From assembly GCA_024684065.1 (NCBI GenBank), contig JAIKXO010000328.1, positions 1 through 41,164 on the forward strand: a DNA stretch of 41,164 bases, given 5' to 3'. This document shows positions 40,888 to 41,164 of this stretch, one piece after another. Positions within the stretch are counted from its first letter, which is position 1, and every line of letters starts with the position of its first letter. The notes beneath the pieces were generated by a model, which saw only the letters and a program-made list of their open reading frames with translations, made no database searches and was not told where the DNA came from. The translations under genes and the position numbers were made by a program. This DNA is from Lachnospiraceae bacterium. Lineage in GTDB: Bacteria; Bacillota_A; Clostridia; Lachnospirales; Lachnospiraceae.

Positions 40888-40927
40888 TGTTAAGGTGATA
40901 TTAATTTATGTTAAGATAGTATTAATC
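40888..40927. promoter_or_regulatory. Two 19-base direct repeats upstream of ktrB, candidate KdpE-type binding site
   Basis: TGTTAAG-N4-TATTAAT occurs at 40888-40906 and again at 40909-40927, offset by 21 bases, two helical turns. OmpR/KdpE-class regulators typically bind tandem direct repeats on one face of DNA. The site lies 75-115 bases before the ktrB ATG, where a promoter is expected. Binding is inferred. Confidence 0.5.
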
Positions 40928-41034
40928 CGAAAGAAACCGGCACAACGGTTTTCCGGGATGCTTAAGGCCGGATGCGCTGTATCGGGGATTTCCTTAATAT
41001 CTGTTATGTTTTGGTTTATAATAATATGATATCA

Positions 41035-41095
41035 GGGTCAAAAGCCTGAACCCACGGCAAGCTTGCTTGCCAGTGGGTGAAAGGTTTTATGACCC
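41035..41095. repeat. Long interrupted hairpin near the window end
   Basis: Outer arms GGGTCA/TGACCC, middle arms AAAGCCT/AGGTTTT, inner arms CCCAC/GTGGG and GGCAA-gcttgc-TTGCC. TTTATAATAATATGA just upstream could supply a plus-strand -10 box. It does not match the modular element family. Confidence 0.6.
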
Positions 41096-41164
41096 GCCAC
41101 AATATGAGCAAGAAGTGGGGAGGGGGCCCCACGGATTGCGAATATTGGGGAGCGTGGTGGAAGT
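41089..41164 (+). CDS. Possible start of an unknown small or partial gene
   Basis: ATG 41089 opens a frame to the window end (25 codons) rich in Gly, Trp and Lys (MSKKWGGGPTDCEYWGAWWK from an internal ATG at 41104). GAAAGG lies 6 bases upstream, and the ATG is inside the last arm of the hairpin at 41035-41095. Too short to judge; no family recognised. Confidence 0.25.
   Translation, partial: MTRHNMSKKWGGGPTDCEYWGAWWK

Overview
The window reads as a chromosomal segment of a Lachnospiraceae-type Firmicute (Clostridia). The basis is the Gram-positive-style Shine-Dalgarno sites (AGGAGG, AAGGAGA), sigma-A promoters, Gram-positive LexA boxes, a YolD/UvrX pair, a DUF6465-like lysine/alanine-rich protein, many GGDEF/EAL proteins and a secreted clostripain-type protease. 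This assignment is an inference from gene content. I see no rRNA, tRNA, CRISPR array, transposase or phage structural gene.

Layout. 1-2.75 kb: the end of a TRAP transporter (DctM C-terminus, DctP lipoprotein), then an alpha/beta hydrolase. 2.8-9.6 kb: a signalling block with a hybrid histidine kinase, a GGDEF protein translationally coupled to a membrane TIR/beta-propeller protein, and a free-standing EAL protein. 9.6-12.2 kb: DUF3237-like and Dabb proteins (GTGA overlap), a P-loop sugar/nucleoside kinase and a patatin lipase. 12.3-17.2 kb: a membrane EAL protein, a secreted unknown, two paralogous small cysteine-rich proteins and the DUF6465-like protein. 17.5-23.5 kb: a GNAT enzyme, then a TetR-controlled MFS/FtsX/ABC efflux locus with two identical-arm operators. 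23.9-26.1 kb: the clostripain-family protease. 26.2-34.4 kb: a stress region holding an SOS-promoted YdjM-like protein, a DUF4405-flavodoxin fusion, SOS-promoted YolD, a NUDIX hydrolase, an XRE-HD (SpoT-like) fusion, a nicotinamidase-like enzyme, an SOS-promoted Y-family polymerase, a free-Met-sulfoxide reductase and a sirtuin. 34.9-41 kb: a YczE/YitT-type membrane protein and a complete potassium module on the minus strand (KtrB/TrkH, KtrA/TrkA, a 52-aa membrane peptide, a short KdpD-like kinase, a KdpE-like regulator).

Two features stand out. First, a modular palindromic element is scattered through the window. It consists of up to four successive hairpins and appears about 18 times as full, partial or remnant copies. 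It sits mostly between genes, but one complete 117-bp copy lies inside the KdpD-like gene, where it adds exactly 39 codons to the UspA domain without breaking the frame. Other copies supply stop codons and C-termini to neighbouring genes. Second, three minus-strand promoters share one design: a -35 box, a 17-bp spacer that begins with a GAAC-N4-GTTC LexA box, and a TATAAT -10. They drive ydjM-like, yolD-like and Y-polymerase genes, which together look like a dispersed SOS regulon.

Translation starts were reconsidered throughout. Several longer reading frames begin inside the repeats or lack a Shine-Dalgarno site, and the shorter starts were preferred where stated.
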